The position numbers and the translations under genes are program-made. DNA of 64,000 bases from Sporosarcina jiandibaonis (GTDB taxonomy: Bacteria; Bacillota; Bacilli; Bacillales_A; Planococcaceae). The notes under the pieces are model-generated. The model searched no databases, was not told the DNA's origin, and saw only the letters and a list, made by a program, of their open reading frames with translations. The stretch lies in NCBI RefSeq assembly GCF_013184495.1, contig NZ_JAAOIY010000001.1, positions 558,001-622,000 of the forward strand, read 5' to 3'. Positions 62,468 to 64,000 of this stretch are shown here, piece after piece. Each line of letters starts with the position of its first letter. Positions within the stretch are counted from its first letter, which is position 1.

Positions 62468-63370
62468 TCATGCACGCGGATGAAATTTCACATAAACTTC
62501 TTTCAATCGTGTTCGACTAACATGCGTGTATATTTGTGTTGTTGAAATATCAGCATGCCCAAGCATTTCTTGAACAGCTCGTAAATCAGCACCATTTTCA
62601 ATTAAATGGGTAGCAAATGAATGCCTTAAAATATGGGGGGTCATTTTCTTTTGAATGTTGACGCTTAACGCATGAGCCTTTAATAACTTCCAACATCCTT
62701 GTCTTGTTAATCTTCCACCGCGCATATTGACAAACAATGCCTCCTGCGGACTGCTTAGCTTTTCAATAAATCTTGGTCGTGCCTCATTAATATAGCTTGT
62801 GCAAGATTGAATGGCTTTATTTCCTAATGGAATAATTCTTTCTTTTCCACCCTTCCCAAAAACACGGACAAATCCCATCGTTAAATGAATATTGTCGAGA
62901 TCGAGATTAATAAGTTCACTAACCCGCATTCCAGTTCCGTATAACATTTCAAGTAGCGCGGTGTCTCGTATGCCTTGGGGCTTCGATTGGTCGGGTGCAT
63001 CGATTAACCGCCCAACCTCTTCTAACGATAAAACCCGAGGTAATTTTTGTTCGATTTTCGGCAGCTCTATGTGTACCGTTGGATCGTTTGTTGCAACTTT
63101 TTCCCGCAACAAAAACTGATGGAAAGAACGGATAGAAGAAATATGTCTTGAAACTGTTCTTGCAGACTTTCCTTCATCTTTCATCATTTGCAAGTAGCCG
63201 ATGATATTTTGTCTAGTAACTGCATCAATAGACCCTATTTTCGATTTATCAATGAAATCGATGTAGTCCATCAAATCCCTGCGATAGGATGAAATCGTGT
63301 TTGCAGCTAATTGACGTTCAATTTTTAAAAAATGCAAATAATCTTCAAGGGCAAATTGTGTACTTTCCAT
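62468..63370 (-). CDS. xerD: site-specific tyrosine recombinase XerD
   Basis: With XerC resolves chromosome dimers at dif. The N-terminal SAM-like domain (1-100) is followed by the catalytic domain: Arg in GTGMRVSELINLD, Lys in FGKGGKERIIPLG, HILRHSFATHL (His and Arg), the late His in GHADISTTQ and the nucleophile Tyr in IYTHV. Length 300 aa. Synteny with fur on one side and deoB on the other matches B. subtilis xerD (ripX). It is housekeeping rather than a phage integrase. Confidence 0.93.
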   Translation of the reverse strand: MESTQFALEDYLHFLKIERQLAANTISSYRRDLMDYIDFIDKSKIGSIDAVTRQNIIGYLQMMKDEGKSARTVSRHISSIRSFHQFLLREKVATNDPTVHIELPKIEQKLPRVLSLEEVGRLIDAPDQSKPQGIRDTALLEMLYGTGMRVSELINLDLDNIHLTMGFVRVFGKGGKERIIPLGNKAIQSCTSYINEARPRFIEKLSSPQEALFVNMRGGRLTRQGCWKLLKAHALSVNIQKKMTPHILRHSFATHLIENGADLRAVQEMLGHADISTTQIYTHVSRTRLKEVYVKFHPRA

Positions 63371-63395
63371 TTGAATCCCCCTTTACCATAACGAC

Positions 63396-63422
63396 AAAGA
63401 GGGCAGCATAAGGCTGCCCTCA
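63396..63422 (-). terminator. terminator after fur
   Basis: On minus, GAGGGCAGC-cttat-GCTGCCCTC followed by TTTGTC. A perfect 9-bp GC-rich stem within 10 bases of the fur stop. Confidence 0.85.
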
Positions 63423-63430
63423 TATTAAAA

Positions 63431-63883
63431 TCATTTTTCAGTTGCTCTTTCTTTACACCGTTTACAAATTCCGTGAAAAGTTAACCAGTGATCTTTTATT
63501 GAAAATTCCCAGCGGCTTTCAACAATTTTTTCTACTTCTCCAAGAAGGTCTTCTTTAATCTCGTCAACTGTACCGCAATCTATGCAAATCAGATGATGAT
63601 GAAAATGAGTCGCACCCTCTTGCCTCAAATCATAGCGCGAAACACCGTCTCCAAAGTTGATTTTATCAACAATCTTTAAATCTGTTAGCAATTCAAGTGT
63701 TCTATACACAGTTGCAAGTCCGATTTCAGGAGACTTTTTTTTCACGAGCAAAAAAACATCTTCTGCACTTAAATGATCCGCCTCATGCTCAAGGAGGACC
63801 ACGACTGTAGCTTCACGCTGTGGCGTCAACTTATAACTGGCGCCATGTAATTGTTTTTTTATCCGATCAATTCGGCTCTCCAT
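63431..63883 (-). CDS. fur: Fur-family metal-responsive repressor
   Basis: Iron-responsive repressor of uptake genes, by homology and by position next to xerD. Winged-helix region: YKLTPQREATVVVLLEHEADHLSAEDVFLLVKKKSPEIGLATVYRTLELL; the metal-binding part has HFHHHLICIDCGTVDEIKED and the C-terminal CKRC, giving two CxxC pairs for structural zinc. Length 150 aa. GAGGGGGG lies 6 bases before the ATG, and a sigma-A promoter is visible. PerR and Zur are close relatives; synteny supports Fur. Confidence 0.9.
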   Translation of the reverse strand: MESRIDRIKKQLHGASYKLTPQREATVVVLLEHEADHLSAEDVFLLVKKKSPEIGLATVYRTLELLTDLKIVDKINFGDGVSRYDLRQEGATHFHHHLICIDCGTVDEIKEDLLGEVEKIVESRWEFSIKDHWLTFHGICKRCKERATEK

Positions 63884-63909
63884 AGGACGCCCCCCTCAAA
63901 CTGTCTTCA

Positions 63910-63939
63910 TTATATCAAAAGAGGTTTATAGAAGACAAC
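63910..63939 (-). promoter_or_regulatory. sigma-A promoter of fur
   Basis: On minus, TTGTCT (63939-63934), 18 bases, TATAAT (63915-63910). The -10 is perfect and lies about 27 bases before the start codon. The rest of 63940-64000 shows no gene; a plus-strand ATG at 63965 with a good ribosome site is followed by a stop after six codons. Confidence 0.65.
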
Positions 63940-64000
63940 AGAAAGGAAAGGAGAATCTACGGAATGACTTATTTGAGAATATAGTAAAAAATCGAATATT

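Noticed and set aside
62468-63370. Tyrosine recombinase as a sign of an integrated phage or island
   Set aside because: Length, motifs and the fur-xerD-deoB order identify housekeeping XerD; there are no flanking att repeats or phage genes.
63965-63985. Plus-strand ORF after a strong ribosome site at the right edge
   Set aside because: The frame reads only MTYLRI before a stop, and no longer frame follows to the window edge.

Overview
The window is a gene-dense, low-GC Firmicute chromosome segment with no mobile element, tRNA, rRNA or CRISPR array that I can see. It encodes sporulation and germination genes (spoIVA, spoIIAA-spoIIAB-sigF, spoVAF, sleB, ypeB), bacillithiol genes (bshA and a YpdA-type reductase), a menaquinol:cytochrome c reductase (qcrABC), the ResABCDE system and the TRAP protein MtrB. 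The gene order follows the Bacillus subtilis dinG-to-fur block almost without interruption. I infer an aerobic spore-forming member of Bacillales. The trimmed gene content (missing spoVAA-AE, dacF, spmAB, the trp cluster, mgsA and bshB1) fits a Sporosarcina-like member of Planococcaceae, but the genus is inference.

Nearly all genes are on the minus strand, so transcription runs from the right end to the left. Only ypjC (7540), fer (41504) and ypuF (54051) are on plus. Reading left to right: dinG (cut by the left edge), panD-panC-panB behind a structured leader with a terminator, birA, cca, bshA, dapB and ypjD (1-7400); ypjC, a YugP-type metallopeptidase, ypjA and qcrCBA (7.5-12 kb); ypiF, ypiB/reoY and ypiA, then the shikimate/aromatic cluster aroA-tyrA-hisC-aroH-aroB-aroC (12-20.8 kb); ndk, hepT-menG-hepS, mtrB, folE and hbs (21-25.4 kb); spoIVA, yphF, yphE, gpsA, der, an S1-domain protein, plsC and cmk (25.5-33.2 kb); ypeB-sleB, prsW, bdr/ypdA, a phosphoesterase, a LysM protein, recQ-ypbB and fer (33.3-41.8 kb); ribU under an FMN riboswitch (41.8-42.7 kb); rsiX-sigX, resE-resD and resC-resB-resA (42.8-50.7 kb); rluB, a D,D-carboxypeptidase, scpB-scpA, ypuF, ribT, a 34-codon membrane ORF and lysA (50.8-56.6 kb); spoVAF, sigF-spoIIAB-spoIIAA, pdp, deoB, xerD and fur (56.7-63.9 kb).

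Themes that connect genes: pantothenate, aromatic amino acid, menaquinone-7, lysine/diaminopimelate and folate biosynthesis; respiratory cytochrome c assembly with its redox two-component regulator; forespore sigma-F control and spore germination; chromosome segregation and division (scpAB, xerD, hbs, recQ).

I found no unmistakable new system. The points most worth a second look are non-coding: a 14-base motif shared upstream of qcrA and resA, a two-state leader in front of panB, an inverted repeat at the presumed transcription start of ndk, a three-hairpin element at 54.6 kb, and a small membrane ORF translationally coupled to lysA.
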